This document shows positions 1-9,241 of a DNA stretch of 64,000 nucleotides, piece after piece (the stretch's first letter is position 1; every line of letters begins with the position of its first letter). Position numbers and translations under genes: made by a program. Source of the DNA: Ligilactobacillus ruminis DSM 20403 = NBRC 102161 (GTDB lineage: Bacteria > Bacillota > Bacilli > Lactobacillales > Lactobacillaceae); the NCBI RefSeq assembly GCF_900113455.1, contig NZ_FOPI01000011.1:1-64000 (forward strand), read 5' to 3'. The notes below the pieces were generated by a model that saw nothing but the letters and a program-made list of their open reading frames with translations, was not told the origin of the DNA and did not search any database.

Positions 1-630
1 TATGACTGCGTCGGCACACGCAGGACAACGCGTGAAGGCGAACCACCGATCAGATCTTTTTTCGCCAGAATGTTTTACAAAATCATCAATAAGATTTCCG
101 ATACCGAAATCGTCGACGTCGCCCGTGATTTTCGCATCATGACGCACCAAATGGTTGATGCGATTCTCGAAATGAGCGAATACAATCGCTTTTCAAAAGG
201 CATCTTCAGTTGGGTCGGTTTCAATACCAAATATCTTGAATATAAAAATCATGAACGCGTTGCCGGAAAAACAAGCTGGAACTTCTGGAGCCTGTTCAAG
301 TATTCCATTGACGGCATAGTGAACTTCTCGCAGTTCCCGCTTGACATCGCATCGTTTGTCGGCTTCATCTCCGCCTTCCTGTCAGGCTGTGGAATCCTGT
401 TCATCATCATCCGCTACATCGTCCATGGCGGCGACCCGACAAGCGGCTGGGCATTTCTGACTGCCGTATCAAACGGCAACTGTTGTGCATTAAAATCAGC
501 AAATATCGTAAATGCACCGTTGCCTTTAATTATGGCAGTCCCAAAAATTGCAGCTGCCACCACTAAAGAACACAATATGCATACTAATAAATTTTTATCG
601 TATTTTTCCTTAATCAAAATATCTCCCTAG
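1..630 (+). pseudogene. 3'-truncated GT2 glycosyltransferase (second copy of the 3371-4300 gene)
   Basis: The frame is open from the first base, so the 5' part lies outside the window. Window base 1 aligns with base 3719 of the intact glycosyltransferase at 3371-4300, and the two stay almost identical at DNA level to about base 450. There are a few substitutions and one extra glycine codon at HGGDPTSGWA. After GWA the reading frame leaves the family and runs antisense through another gene to a stop at 628-630. The second C-terminal membrane helix is therefore lost. The shared DNA shows a recent duplication, followed by a deletion or rearrangement with a breakpoint near 450. An intact copy lies 3.3 kb away, so this copy is probably non-functional. 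Confidence 0.8.
414..617 (-). pseudogene. N-terminal fragment of a YfhO-like membrane protein
   Basis: A TTG start overlaps the TGA stop of the upstream YfhO fragment (TTGA), so translational coupling is likely. The first ~55 residues show a short basic start, one membrane helix and the segment FADFNAQQLPF. That segment resembles the conserved N-terminal loop of YfhO-type membrane proteins. From about base 452 the frame enters antisense sequence of the truncated glycosyltransferase, so the rest of this protein is missing. A full family member has well over 700 residues. This fragment and the truncated glycosyltransferase meet tail to tail at one junction, consistent with a single deletion removing both 3' ends. 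Family assignment rests on a short segment. Confidence 0.55.
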
Positions 631-2611
631 CTTTAAAGCATTTGCAGACGGTTATCCAGATTCCCAACAAAATAATGCCGATCAAAGTTTCGACTAGTCC
701 CTTGAAGAATCCCGGAACCATGTAGTGCATGCTCAAATTATTCTTTCCTTTCCTCAACGGAATCGAATATAAACAATCACCAATCATCTGCGTTTGTACG
801 TCTTTTCCGTTTAGCTTAATCGTCCATCCTTTGTCACACGGGACCGATAAATAAAGACTTTCGCCCTTTTCTTTGGCAGTCGTCATGATTTTAACGTCGC
901 CATTTTTTATTTGCATAAATTTAGGTTCCCGTACTTTTAGTTTGGACGTAATTTTGGCAAATTCTTTTAAATCCAATGCATAAAATGCAACTCCGTCTCT
1001 TTTTATATCATAGGACGTTTTAGCTGCCAAAGAGACGTTTGCCGTTTCTTTACTGCCATCAGTCGACATATGGAATACTACCGGGGACAGCCATGATGAA
1101 TATGGAATTTTATATTTATCATCAACGTTTAGTTCCGCATTCACCCATGTGTTCCAAGGAATCATTCCGTAAACGGTGTACTTGCCGTTTTTTGGCAAAG
1201 AAACCTTGTAAATCATCGGTTTCTTTTGTTTGATATCCCCTTCTTGAACCAATGAAAAATTCAAGGGTTGATAAACGGAAACCTTTTTGCCGATAAGTTT
1301 GCTATATAAGCTGTTTTGATATTCAAAATGATTGGCTAAGTTATATGCAACGTTATTGTCCTTATATTGTACAGCCATAGGAAGGGCATATGGGTTCAAA
1401 TACGTTTTACGCCCATTGTACTCACCAATGTCTTTCACTCTCTTCAACCCATTGATCGGATATGAGGACAGCACGTATTTTGTTCCCAAAAATGAATCTA
1501 TACCCAACATGGAGGTATTGACGACGCAAAAATTCGGCCCCATGATATTATATCCTGCTTTATCCAAAAAGCCCCTCTGCATATCATTCGGCGAAGACGT
1601 GTATCCTGCCAACGACCAATAATTATGTGCAAATGCTTCATCATAATTTGCATTAATTCCAGCGTAAGTCTGCGTTATTCGATAAACTCCTCTGTCTCTG
1701 CTTTGAATCATGCTGATTTGTTTACTTGCTTCTTTAGCCTCTTTGCTTCTTAAATAACTGTCATGTTCCGCATATTTATCCATCAGCAAAACAGAATTAT
1801 ACACTGAATCGCCTATGCATAAAAAGGCCATCAGTAAGATTGATGATTGATAAAACCTGATATTTATATTTTTTGATTTAATGAATATAACCAAACCAAA
1901 TGCGAACCCTGTCACAAGAAACATCAGTGCGGTTGCATAAACTTCCCTAATCGGCTGAGCATGCTTTGCATGGTTTAACAAAACAATCATCACGCTCAAT
2001 AAAATAGCACTGACAGACGTAGGCACCATCCCATATTCACTGCCCAAGAAATATTCACCCGCAATGTATATCAATACAAAAATAGCTAGATATGAATAAC
2101 GATACCAATAACCATTAACATCCTGAAACATGGAAAATGCCGATATCAACGGTTTCCAATACATGCTCAAAATGGCAAACAAAAGCAATAGTCCGCATTT
2201 TGCTTTTACGCTTACTTTAATTTTCTTATTTAGGAAAAAGGCAATCACGCCGATTGCAACAATGCATCCACAAAACAGAGCTACGCTGTTTTCAGCACTT
2301 GTTGCACCATAAACGTAATTTTGAAGAACCGTTTTTATATCACCGGTTATCTTATTATCAAAAAGATTGTCCCACTTCAAATCACCGCGAGAACTCCCCT
2401 GTAATGCCTTAACGGTCGGAATGAACAAAAATGCGCTCAGCATGATTCCAAGAACCATTGCAAAAACATAGCTTAATCCATTTTTCAGTAAATTTACAAG
2501 CTGATCTTTAGCTGCATCTTTTTTCTGATAATTTCTGGCATATTCAAAAATAAACCAAAATCCGGAAAAGATGCAGTTAATGCCTGCACTATACCAGTTG
2601 GCTATTATCAT
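614..2611 (-). pseudogene. yfhO: YfhO family membrane protein, C-terminal part (frameshifted gene)
   Basis: This 665-residue frame continues the frame at 2617-3195. Together they form a YfhO-type polytopic membrane protein: many helices, then a large extracytoplasmic domain of roughly 300 residues, then a final helix near the C-terminus. YfhO of Bacillus and Listeria acts with a GtrB-type (CsbB) transferase and a GtrA-type flippase to put sugars on lipoteichoic acid or other surface polymers. The divergent GT2/gtrA pair at 3371-4726 fits that three-part system. The reading frame breaks at 2612-2618: removing two bases, or adding one, would join the two halves (…LAVGYMIIANW…). It could be a real mutation, a phase-variable state or a sequencing error. 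Confidence 0.7.
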
Positions 2612-2616
2612 ATATC

Positions 2617-3195
2617 CTACTTAGCCAGTTTCCATCCTTTTGATTCACCAATGACGATTTTGTGAATGAACAACAACATCAATGGCAGCATATAAACACC
2701 GTCAAGCCACATGATGTTGCTACTTTGAGCAATATTATATTGACAAAGCGCATAGCTGACGGATAAAACAATTGTCATTGCATACTTCAAATTGCTATTA
2801 ATCTTTTCTTTGAATGTTTCCGCAAAAAAATAACTGCATGAAAGCGCAGCAAGCACCAGCTTAATGACAACCGCAATATCAAAGAAAGTACGCAAATTAT
2901 CTTTGCTGAAAAAAATTACTAATAAATTAATGGGAGAAGAGAGGTAATAGCTAAAAATGGCAAAGCTGCTTCCACCCAACACATTGGAAAAAGTGTATGA
3001 AAAATTATTTTTGCCTAAAATAACGTCTTTTAAATATGCATACAGATCAATGTATTGAATATGCGCATCCATTGATGCCAGTGATTTATCGTTTCCAAAC
3101 GGAATGAAGCCTTGAATATACATGATCATCAACAAAAGAGACAACGTGCATAGACTGGATATAACCACTATCGATGCCTTTTTTCTCTTGCTCAT
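2617..3195 (-). pseudogene. yfhO: YfhO family membrane protein, N-terminal part (frameshifted gene)
   Basis: This is the 192-residue N-terminal portion of the broken yfhO gene. It starts with a basic segment and a membrane helix, followed by GFIPFGNDKSLASMDAH, the loop typical of the family start, and further helices. It ends prematurely in a TAG (KGWKLAK*) just ahead of the in-family continuation in another frame. A G-rich ribosome binding site precedes the ATG. The 175-bp space up to the divergent glycosyltransferase at 3371 presumably holds back-to-back promoters. If the frameshift is real, only this membrane stub is made unless the downstream ATG at 2611 is used. Confidence 0.7.
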
Positions 3196-3370
3196 CCTAT
3201 TTCCCCCTATGATAAAAACTGTTAATCAACAACAAATTATATCACATAAAATCACCCTTAATACAATCAATATATTAATTTTAAATCACATATCACCGTA
3301 TCTAATGTATAATATAACCTAGTAAGCCCTTGTTTTCCGCATAGGCAACTACCCATGGAGGATTCTCAAA

Positions 3371-4300
3371 ATGAAGATATTATCAATTATTGTCCCGTGC
3401 TATTACGAAGAAGAAAGTCTTCCTCTGTTTTATAAAGCAACAGAGGAAGTCAATAAAAAGCTGGAAAATATCAAATTTGAATATTGGTTCATCAATGACG
3501 GGTCGACTGACGGAACCTTGGCAGAAATGCGCAAATTAAACAAACTTAATCCTGAAAACGTGCATTACGTGTCGTTTTCCCGCAACTTTGGCAAGGAAGC
3601 CGCACTGTACTGCGGTCTTCAGCAGGCAACTGGCGATTATGTGACCGTGATGGACGCTGACCTGCAGGACCCGCCGGAGATGCTACCTGAAATGATCAAG
3701 ATCCTCGAAAACGAAGACTATGACTGCGTCGGCACACGCAGGACAACGCGTGAAGGCGAACCACCGATCAGGTCTTTTTTCGCCAGAATGTTTTACAAAA
3801 TCATCAATAAGATTTCCGATACCGAAATCGTCGATGGCGCCCGTGATTTTCGCGTCATGACGCGCCAAATGGTTGATGCGATTCTCGAAATGAGTGAATA
3901 CAATCGCTTTTCAAAAGGCATCTTCAGCTGGGTCGGTTTCAATACCAAATATCTTGAATATAAAAATCATGAACGCGTTGCCGGAAAAACAAGCTGGAAC
4001 TTTTGGAGCTTATTCAAATATTCAATCGACGGAATCGTCAACTTTTCGCGTTTCCCGCTTGATATCGCATCGTTTATCGGCTTCATTTCGGCCTTGATTT
4101 CGGGATGTGCCATCCTTTTCATCGTTATCCGCTACATGATTCATGGCGATCCGACAAGCGGTTGGGCTTCCATGGTCTGCATCATGCTGTTTATCGGCGG
4201 AATCCAGCTCTTTTGCTTAGGAATCGTTGGCAAGTACATCGGCAAAATCTTCACTGAGGTCAAGCACCGACCTATTTATATCGTAAAAGAAAAGAAATAA
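3371..4300 (+). CDS. GT2 glycosyltransferase, GtrB/CsbB/DPM1-like, membrane anchored
   Basis: This likely transfers a sugar from a nucleotide donor to undecaprenyl phosphate at the inner face of the membrane, the first step of a GtrB/GtrA/YfhO-type surface glycosylation. The 309 residues hold the GT-A signature: VPCYYEEES at the start, FINDGSTDGT around 40-49, and the metal-binding DAD at 95-97 within VMDADLQDPPE. Two hydrophobic helices near 228-255 and 264-290 end the protein, as in GtrB. GGAGG lies nine bases before the ATG, and a TATAAT is at 3306-3311. gtrA follows 12 bp downstream in the same operon, and yfhO is divergent. A truncated near-identical copy sits at 1-450. The sugar and the final acceptor cannot be told from sequence. 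Confidence 0.88.
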   Translation: MKILSIIVPCYYEEESLPLFYKATEEVNKKLENIKFEYWFINDGSTDGTLAEMRKLNKLNPENVHYVSFSRNFGKEAALYCGLQQATGDYVTVMDADLQDPPEMLPEMIKILENEDYDCVGTRRTTREGEPPIRSFFARMFYKIINKISDTEIVDGARDFRVMTRQMVDAILEMSEYNRFSKGIFSWVGFNTKYLEYKNHERVAGKTSWNFWSLFKYSIDGIVNFSRFPLDIASFIGFISALISGCAILFIVIRYMIHGDPTSGWASMVCIMLFIGGIQLFCLGIVGKYIGKIFTEVKHRPIYIVKEKK

Positions 4301-4312
4301 CAGGTAATTGTA

Positions 4313-4726
4313 ATGAATAAACTAAAAAACTTTTTTGACGTGACCATGATCAAGTTCATTTTGGTCGGAATCGTGAACACTGCAGTCGGCATGGGAACCA
4401 TGTTCATCTGCTATAACTTCTTCCATCTCAGTTACTGGATCTCTTCTGCCTCCAACTACGTGGTCGGAAGCATTGTCAGCTACTTTTTAAACAAGTACTT
4501 TACTTTCCAAAACAAGTCCAAGAGCATGAAGACCGTTGTCAAATTCATTATCAACATTACGGTCTGCTATCTTGTTGCGTACGGTGTTGCAAAACCATTG
4601 GCTATTTGGGCATTCAGTTCATTTGACAAGGGCATTCAGGACAATATCGCAATGCTTGCAGGATCGGTATTCTTCGTCGGCTTGAACTACATCGGACAAC
4701 GTTTCTGGGCATTTAAAGAAGAATAA
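4313..4726 (+). CDS. gtrA: GtrA family membrane protein (putative flippase)
   Basis: A 137-residue protein with four membrane helices and the GtrA pattern, including VGIVNTAVGMGTMF in helix 1 and SYFLNKYFTF between helices 2 and 3. GtrA/GtcA proteins are thought to move the undecaprenyl-phosphate-linked sugar across the membrane, after which a GT-C-type protein such as YfhO uses it. It lies 12 bp behind the GtrB-like transferase and is surely co-transcribed with it. If the neighbouring yfhO is really broken, the flipped sugar would need another acceptor enzyme elsewhere. Confidence 0.88.
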   Translation: MNKLKNFFDVTMIKFILVGIVNTAVGMGTMFICYNFFHLSYWISSASNYVVGSIVSYFLNKYFTFQNKSKSMKTVVKFIINITVCYLVAYGVAKPLAIWAFSSFDKGIQDNIAMLAGSVFFVGLNYIGQRFWAFKEE

Positions 4727-4742
4727 TTCCCAAATTGCAATA

Positions 4743-4772
4743 TTGGAACACATTCTCTCTTTGCGGTATAAT
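4743..4772 (+). promoter_or_regulatory. Probable sigma-A promoter of the degV gene
   Basis: TTGGAA at 4743-4748 and TATAAT at 4767-4772 are separated by 18 bp. They lie 39 bp before the ATG of the DegV gene, with a GGTGG ribosome binding site between. Confidence 0.65.
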
Positions 4773-4810
4773 ATACACATAGAAAACGATTTTAAGGTGG
4801 ACCATTTCGA

Positions 4811-5677
4811 ATGGCGAAAATCAAGATTGTCACCGACTCCTCAGCTCAGTTGACACCAAAAGAAATTGAAGAATACGATATCCACGTTATTCCGTTGTCA
4901 GTCGAAATCAACGGGGAAAACCACGTTGACGGCGAAACGATCACAAGACAGGAACTCGTCGACGAACTGCGCAAGGGCAACATTCCAAAGACCAGTCAAC
5001 CGCCAATGGGACGTTTTTTAGAAACATTTGAACAACTTGGAGCTGATGGCAGCGAGATTTTGGCAATCATGATGTCTGACGTTTTAAGCGGTACATACCA
5101 AACCGCATGTTCTGCCGCTGAAATGGTAAAATGCAGCGTTACCGTCATCAACAGCAAAGAAACTGATCGTGCGCTTTCTTTCCAGGTCTTAGCAGCCGCA
5201 AAAGATGCTACGGAAGGAAAAAGCGTCGAAGAAATCAAAGCACACTGTTTGGATATCCATAAGCGCACGACGACGGACGTTTTGATTGACAACATGGACT
5301 GTTTGGTTGCCGGCGGTCGCGTCAGCAAATTGGCAGGTGCTTTGACCAAATTGATCAACCTGAAAATCATCGTTCGTCTGCGCGAAAATAGTCTTGACGT
5401 TGTCTACAAGGGACGCAGTCGCAAAGCATTCTTGAAATATTGCCAAGAATTGAGCAAGTTCCATCAGGACAATCACATTCAGGAACTGTCTCTTTCAACC
5501 GTTGGAACCGATGAAGACTTCCTTGAACGGATCAAAGAAACCATGTTGCCGGAAGGAAGCAAGGATGCCGCATATATTGCACGTTTGACAAGTCCGATCA
5601 TCATGACGCATACCGGTTTAAATGCCGTTGGCGTAATCACGTTGACAGAAAAAGAAGAACCTGAAGAAAACAGATAA
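4811..5677 (+). CDS. DegV family fatty-acid-binding protein
   Basis: A 288-residue DegV family protein, the size expected for the family. It opens with KIVTDSSAQL, has IPLSVEINGENHVDGETI near 30, TSQPPMGRF near 60-70 and LSGTYQTA near 97. These elements form the fatty-acyl pocket. DegV/FakB proteins hold a fatty acid for phosphorylation by the FakA kinase during incorporation of exogenous fatty acids into phospholipid. FakA is not in the window, and Lactobacillaceae carry several DegV paralogues, so the exact role is open. The gene stands alone with its own promoter and terminator. Confidence 0.9.
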   Translation: MAKIKIVTDSSAQLTPKEIEEYDIHVIPLSVEINGENHVDGETITRQELVDELRKGNIPKTSQPPMGRFLETFEQLGADGSEILAIMMSDVLSGTYQTACSAAEMVKCSVTVINSKETDRALSFQVLAAAKDATEGKSVEEIKAHCLDIHKRTTTDVLIDNMDCLVAGGRVSKLAGALTKLINLKIIVRLRENSLDVVYKGRSRKAFLKYCQELSKFHQDNHIQELSLSTVGTDEDFLERIKETMLPEGSKDAAYIARLTSPIIMTHTGLNAVGVITLTEKEEPEENR

Positions 5678-5679
5678 TG

Positions 5680-5726
5680 AAATGAGTCCTTACTGAACTT
5701 TATGACACAGTAAGGACTCATTTTAT
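5680..5726. terminator. Bidirectional intrinsic terminator
   Basis: AATGAGTCCTTACTG pairs with CAGTAAGGACTCATT around a short loop. There are A residues on the left and T residues on the right, so it can end both the plus-strand DegV transcript and the minus-strand polysaccharide transcript arriving from the right. Confidence 0.85.
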
Positions 5727-5731
5727 TATGT

Positions 5732-6607
5732 TCAATTTTTATAAACTTCATTGAGCCTTTCAATCAAATCACTGGAATGCTTAAAATCAAATTTCCTCGC
5801 AAAAAAGAAGTTGCCGCTTTTTATCTCATTCAAATCCTTTTCGTCCAGGACAGCGGGATAGCTTTCATATTGTTCAACCCATTTTATATAACGATAGTTT
5901 TCGTTCGTACATCTTTTCAAATAGTCCTCGTTATTGCATAATATCGTCTGAACCCAGAATTCATCCGAAAAACACCCTGTTTGAAGCATCTTGACAAAGT
6001 TGGGGTGCTTATCCATATATTCCACACAGTATTGTGCAACATCCCTCGGGAGATCCATCCAATTGGCACCGGTATAAATATCAAGATCTATTCCCAGCTT
6101 CTTGAACTTATTAACTCTGAGCAACAATTGGGCAAATATCAAAAAACGATGATAAAACTTTCCAAAAATGGTTCTTCGCTTAACGGCATCGTAGTTAAAA
6201 TAGAACTTTTGCCACCAAATCAGCCGTTCATGTGACTTAATTCTGTCTTCAGCCTTGATATAACGCATATAGATTCTATCGTTATTTTCAAAAACTTCAT
6301 ATAACTCATCAATATTTTTTACTGGCCAGTCTTGACCTGAAATAACATGCACATACGATATATCCGGATTCTTCAAAGCAAGTTTCATCAAACGATATGC
6401 AGCCTCGCCTATGCTCCAACTGCCCCAGTTTACATCAACTTCAGAGATATGTTTAATGCCGTTATCATCCATAAACGACTTCTCTTTTTCACTAACAGGA
6501 CATTTGGTATCAAAATGAATATAGACTTCAAACCTTCTGTTTAATTTAGATGCCAACTGCAACACTTGATCAACATTCTTGTGTGCCAAAATGAGCATTG
6601 CTTGCAT
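5732..6607 (-). CDS. Core-2/I-branching type glycosyltransferase (GT14 family)
   Basis: A 291-residue soluble glycosyltransferase. The start MQAMLILAHKN, the segment VYIHFDTKCPVS, NWGSWSIGEAAYRLMKLAL and SGQDWPVK near 105 are the pattern of the Core-2/I-branching (beta-1,6-N-acetylglucosaminyltransferase-like) family. Bacterial members sit in capsule clusters and transfer HexNAc or xylose-type sugars; the substrate cannot be told here. AGAGGAA lies eight bases before the ATG. It is the last gene of the minus-strand polysaccharide region, 24 bp behind a paired set of galactofuranosyltransferase-like genes, and ends at a shared terminator. Confidence 0.8.
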   Translation of the reverse strand: MQAMLILAHKNVDQVLQLASKLNRRFEVYIHFDTKCPVSEKEKSFMDDNGIKHISEVDVNWGSWSIGEAAYRLMKLALKNPDISYVHVISGQDWPVKNIDELYEVFENNDRIYMRYIKAEDRIKSHERLIWWQKFYFNYDAVKRRTIFGKFYHRFLIFAQLLLRVNKFKKLGIDLDIYTGANWMDLPRDVAQYCVEYMDKHPNFVKMLQTGCFSDEFWVQTILCNNEDYLKRCTNENYRYIKWVEQYESYPAVLDEKDLNEIKSGNFFFARKFDFKHSSDLIERLNEVYKN

Positions 6608-6631
6608 ACTCTATTCCTCTTCTCGATTAAA

Positions 6632-7648
6632 TTAGTGTATCAATTGCCTGATTGCGTTCTTGATATAGTATCCGGAACGCATCTTTTCAGCAATTACTTG
6701 CGTATTACTCTTTATCTCATTATACTGTTCGCTGCTGAGTTCGTCTAAAATCGAATCAACGTCTTCCAACGACTCAACGGCTATCCCGACTTTGTTTTTC
6801 TCAACAAAATCAGCCAATGCGGCATCTTTCCAAATAATAACCGGTATTCCTGAACTCAAGTACAATGACACCTTATGCGGGTTGTTGTATCTCATGTATT
6901 CCCCAAATACTCCATCGCACTTGTCCACGCTTTTTCCATCCCACACCAATCCGAAACTGTGATTCAAGTGTGCCGGAACCTCTTCAGGAGTATATTGACC
7001 TTCATAATTAATGCATTCACCGTAATTATTTTGCGGATTAGGCCCCATTAAAAACAACTGATGCTTTATGTCAAGTCTGTTTAAAAAATCAGCTTTCTTT
7101 AGATTGCCGGCAAAGCACAAGGATCCATCATAAGGATACCCGCTTTGTATTTCTTGAGGGTTGTCATAATCGAAAATTTCCAAATTAGCAATAGGAACAT
7201 TGACACCATTATCTTTAAGCCACTCATTCATTTTATCATTGTGACCGACCAATCCGTCAGAACCGTTCAAAATCCCAACTTCTTCCCTGATAAATTCCTT
7301 ATTATCTCTAAACAACCTTAATGATTCCAAATCATGAATGACGAAATAAAGTTTGGCATTGGTATATTTTCTTGCATTGTCAATTATGGCTTTAGTAATA
7401 ACCGTTGAATAGAGCGGGTATTGCAAGACCAAAGCATCCATATCTCGATGCTTCTTGAAAAAGCTCGGCACCGTTATCTTTAACGCAAAATACTTCTGAA
7501 TCTTGGATTTTAAACTAGAATCGGTTTCAAATTTCAAATACTTGTTAACAAATCCAAGTTCTTCCAAGTACTTAACTACATCTACCTTGGCCTTGGGTGC
7601 AGCCGTATTCTTTTCGGTATCTTCTAAAGATATAATATAGTTCTTCAT
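6632..7648 (-). CDS. Galactofuranosyltransferase-like glycosyltransferase (copy 2)
   Basis: A 338-residue protein of the bacterial galactofuranosyltransferase-like group, GT-B fold by family. It has FVIHDLESLR near 105, a nucleotide-sugar-site segment LFMGPNPQ, then GLVWDGKSVDKC and NNPHKVSLYLSSGIPVIIW in the C-terminal half. It is a paralogue of the gene directly upstream, sharing the same N-terminal opening (YIIS…D…KNT…KAK.DV) and the PHKVSLYLSSG motif. The ATG follows the upstream TGA directly, so the two are translationally coupled. The pair probably adds consecutive or branching residues, possibly galactofuranose. No UDP-galactopyranose mutase gene is present in the window. Confidence 0.75.
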   Translation of the reverse strand: MKNYIISLEDTEKNTAAPKAKVDVVKYLEELGFVNKYLKFETDSSLKSKIQKYFALKITVPSFFKKHRDMDALVLQYPLYSTVITKAIIDNARKYTNAKLYFVIHDLESLRLFRDNKEFIREEVGILNGSDGLVGHNDKMNEWLKDNGVNVPIANLEIFDYDNPQEIQSGYPYDGSLCFAGNLKKADFLNRLDIKHQLFLMGPNPQNNYGECINYEGQYTPEEVPAHLNHSFGLVWDGKSVDKCDGVFGEYMRYNNPHKVSLYLSSGIPVIIWKDAALADFVEKNKVGIAVESLEDVDSILDELSSEQYNEIKSNTQVIAEKMRSGYYIKNAIRQLIH

Positions 7649-8680
7649 TCAATATTCCTGCCTATTCATCAACTTATTTAACTCATCAGTAGCGTTTGTC
7701 AAAAAATATCCCTTTCTCATCAGCTTGGCTATGTTTTGTACATTTGAACACATTTTTTGATAATCATCGACTTTCACTTCAGATAAAGCTCTGTCAATAT
7801 CCTTCAAACTATCTACGGTTATCCCCAGTTTTTCATCTCTTACAATGTCTGCCAATGCCGCCTCTGACCAAATAATGATCGGAAGTCCGCTACTCAGATA
7901 CAACGATACTTTATGTGGATCATTAATTCTCAAATAACTTCCATAATTACCTGTACATGTATCCATGGAGTTTCCGTCCCAGACCAATCCAAAACTTTGG
8001 ACTAGTGCACCAGGAAGTTCTTCAGCGGCTAGGACTCCTTGGTATGATACGTTGTTTGGATACTTATCTGCGGCATTGGGTCCGTAAACATCAATCGAAG
8101 TTTCCAAATCCCATTTTTTCAAAAACGTTGATTTGCCCAAATTTCCCGCAAATACGATGCTTTTCTTGTACTCTCTCGAATCAGTCAATGTCTTAGGGTT
8201 ATTATAATCCCATATTTTCATGTCAGTTATTGGTGCCTTGATTCCTTTTTCAATCAACCAGTCTGTCATCTTATGATTGAGCGAAACTATCCCATCCGCT
8301 TCTTTTAAAAACGACAGCTCCGTTTGCTCACTCTCAGGATGGTCATTGCCATCATTCCATATCCTCAAAGTTTCTATATCATGTATGATATACGCCAGCT
8401 CAGCGCCAGAAAAATGCTTGATAAAAAATATTATCATCTTCATTTGAAAAGGTATGCCTGTCGGAAATTGAACATAAATTACGCCGCGGCGTATTTTTAA
8501 GCACACAAATGGCAAAACAAAGATTACATATAACATTTTAAGATACCTATTATGCGGAGTATCTATGATTTTGTATCCTTGATTTCTCAAAAAGAATTCA
8601 ACATCATCTTTTGCCTTTGTTCCACCAGTATTTTTAGCACTGTCATGCCAGCTTATAAGATATTTATTATTCATTTTCAT
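7649..8680 (-). CDS. Galactofuranosyltransferase-like glycosyltransferase (copy 1)
   Basis: A 343-residue paralogue of the following gene. It opens with KYLISWHDSAKNTGGTKAK, has AYIIHDIETLRIW near 115, VYGPNAADKYPNN near 208, GLVWDGNSMDTCTGNYGSYLR and DPHKVSLYLSSGLPIIIW. These mark the bacterial galactofuranosyltransferase-like family used in cell-wall polysaccharide and capsule synthesis. A second in-frame ATG lies two codons in. It begins a three-gene group (this gene, its paralogue, a GT14 enzyme) set apart from the rfb genes by about 560 bp of gene debris. The separation suggests its own promoter. Confidence 0.75.
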   Translation of the reverse strand: MKMNNKYLISWHDSAKNTGGTKAKDDVEFFLRNQGYKIIDTPHNRYLKMLYVIFVLPFVCLKIRRGVIYVQFPTGIPFQMKMIIFFIKHFSGAELAYIIHDIETLRIWNDGNDHPESEQTELSFLKEADGIVSLNHKMTDWLIEKGIKAPITDMKIWDYNNPKTLTDSREYKKSIVFAGNLGKSTFLKKWDLETSIDVYGPNAADKYPNNVSYQGVLAAEELPGALVQSFGLVWDGNSMDTCTGNYGSYLRINDPHKVSLYLSSGLPIIIWSEAALADIVRDEKLGITVDSLKDIDRALSEVKVDDYQKMCSNVQNIAKLMRKGYFLTNATDELNKLMNRQEY

Positions 8681-8812
8681 CTCACTAATTTCTGCAGTAT
8701 TAATCTCAAAAACAATTTTACCATAATATTATCTACTATGATAATTTTTGGACGACAAAGAAACTGGCATTAACTCCAGCTCCCAAAATTATTGATAATA
8801 AAACTATATGAT

Positions 8813-9141
8813 TCAAAGTCTTCTCCTTCTAACCGCCATCGCAACTCCCATAATCACACAAACCACAACAATAATCCCGATTATTTCAAATCCCAAACAA
8901 TCATCAGGCAACGTCTTGATCAGAAACACTTTCTTGCCATCGAAGACGTTTGTCACGTTGATTTTAGCATCCAGGCCACGCTCGACATGCTGTCCATCAA
9001 ACCACCGTTGCCTTTACAACTATTGGTGAGTCCGAAATCATATTTTCCGTCACCTGTCGAATCGCTATAAGGAATCGAACCCCCGTCATAAGAACAAACA
9101 TTCTTCAAAAATTTGCTATAGTTTTGTTTTAAGCAATCCAA
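8813..9141 (-). pseudogene. Remnant of a membrane-anchored surface protein
   Basis: Two overlapping minus-strand frames look like pieces of one decayed gene. The upstream frame (9141 to 8953) reads YDGGSIPYSDSTGDGKYDFG and on to MSSVAWM. The second frame, open from about 9014, reads GLDAKINVTNVFDGKKVFL, then a hydrophobic helix and a basic tail VRRRRL* ending at 8813. A hydrophobic segment followed by arginines is the usual end of a surface or membrane protein. A one- or two-base shift near 8970-9000 would join them. No ribosome binding site or convincing start is present. I do not recognise the family; the region could also be chance coding-like sequence. The rest of the gap (8681-8812 and 9142-9197) shows nothing. 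Confidence 0.35.
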
Positions 9142-9197
9142 TCAATCTGCGGATCTCTAAATAAATATAAAAAAATTTTTATTTTGATAACAATAAA

Positions 9198-9233
9198 AGA
9201 TCCGGAACCGCACACCGATTCCGGATCTTTTGA
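9198..9233. terminator. Intrinsic terminator after the rfb genes
   Basis: AAGATCCGGAA pairs with TTCCGGATCTT around an 11-base loop, with T residues on the right and A residues on the left. It lies just past the rfbC stop on the minus strand and can close the rhamnose operon. Confidence 0.8.
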
Positions 9234-9241
9234 AAATTATT

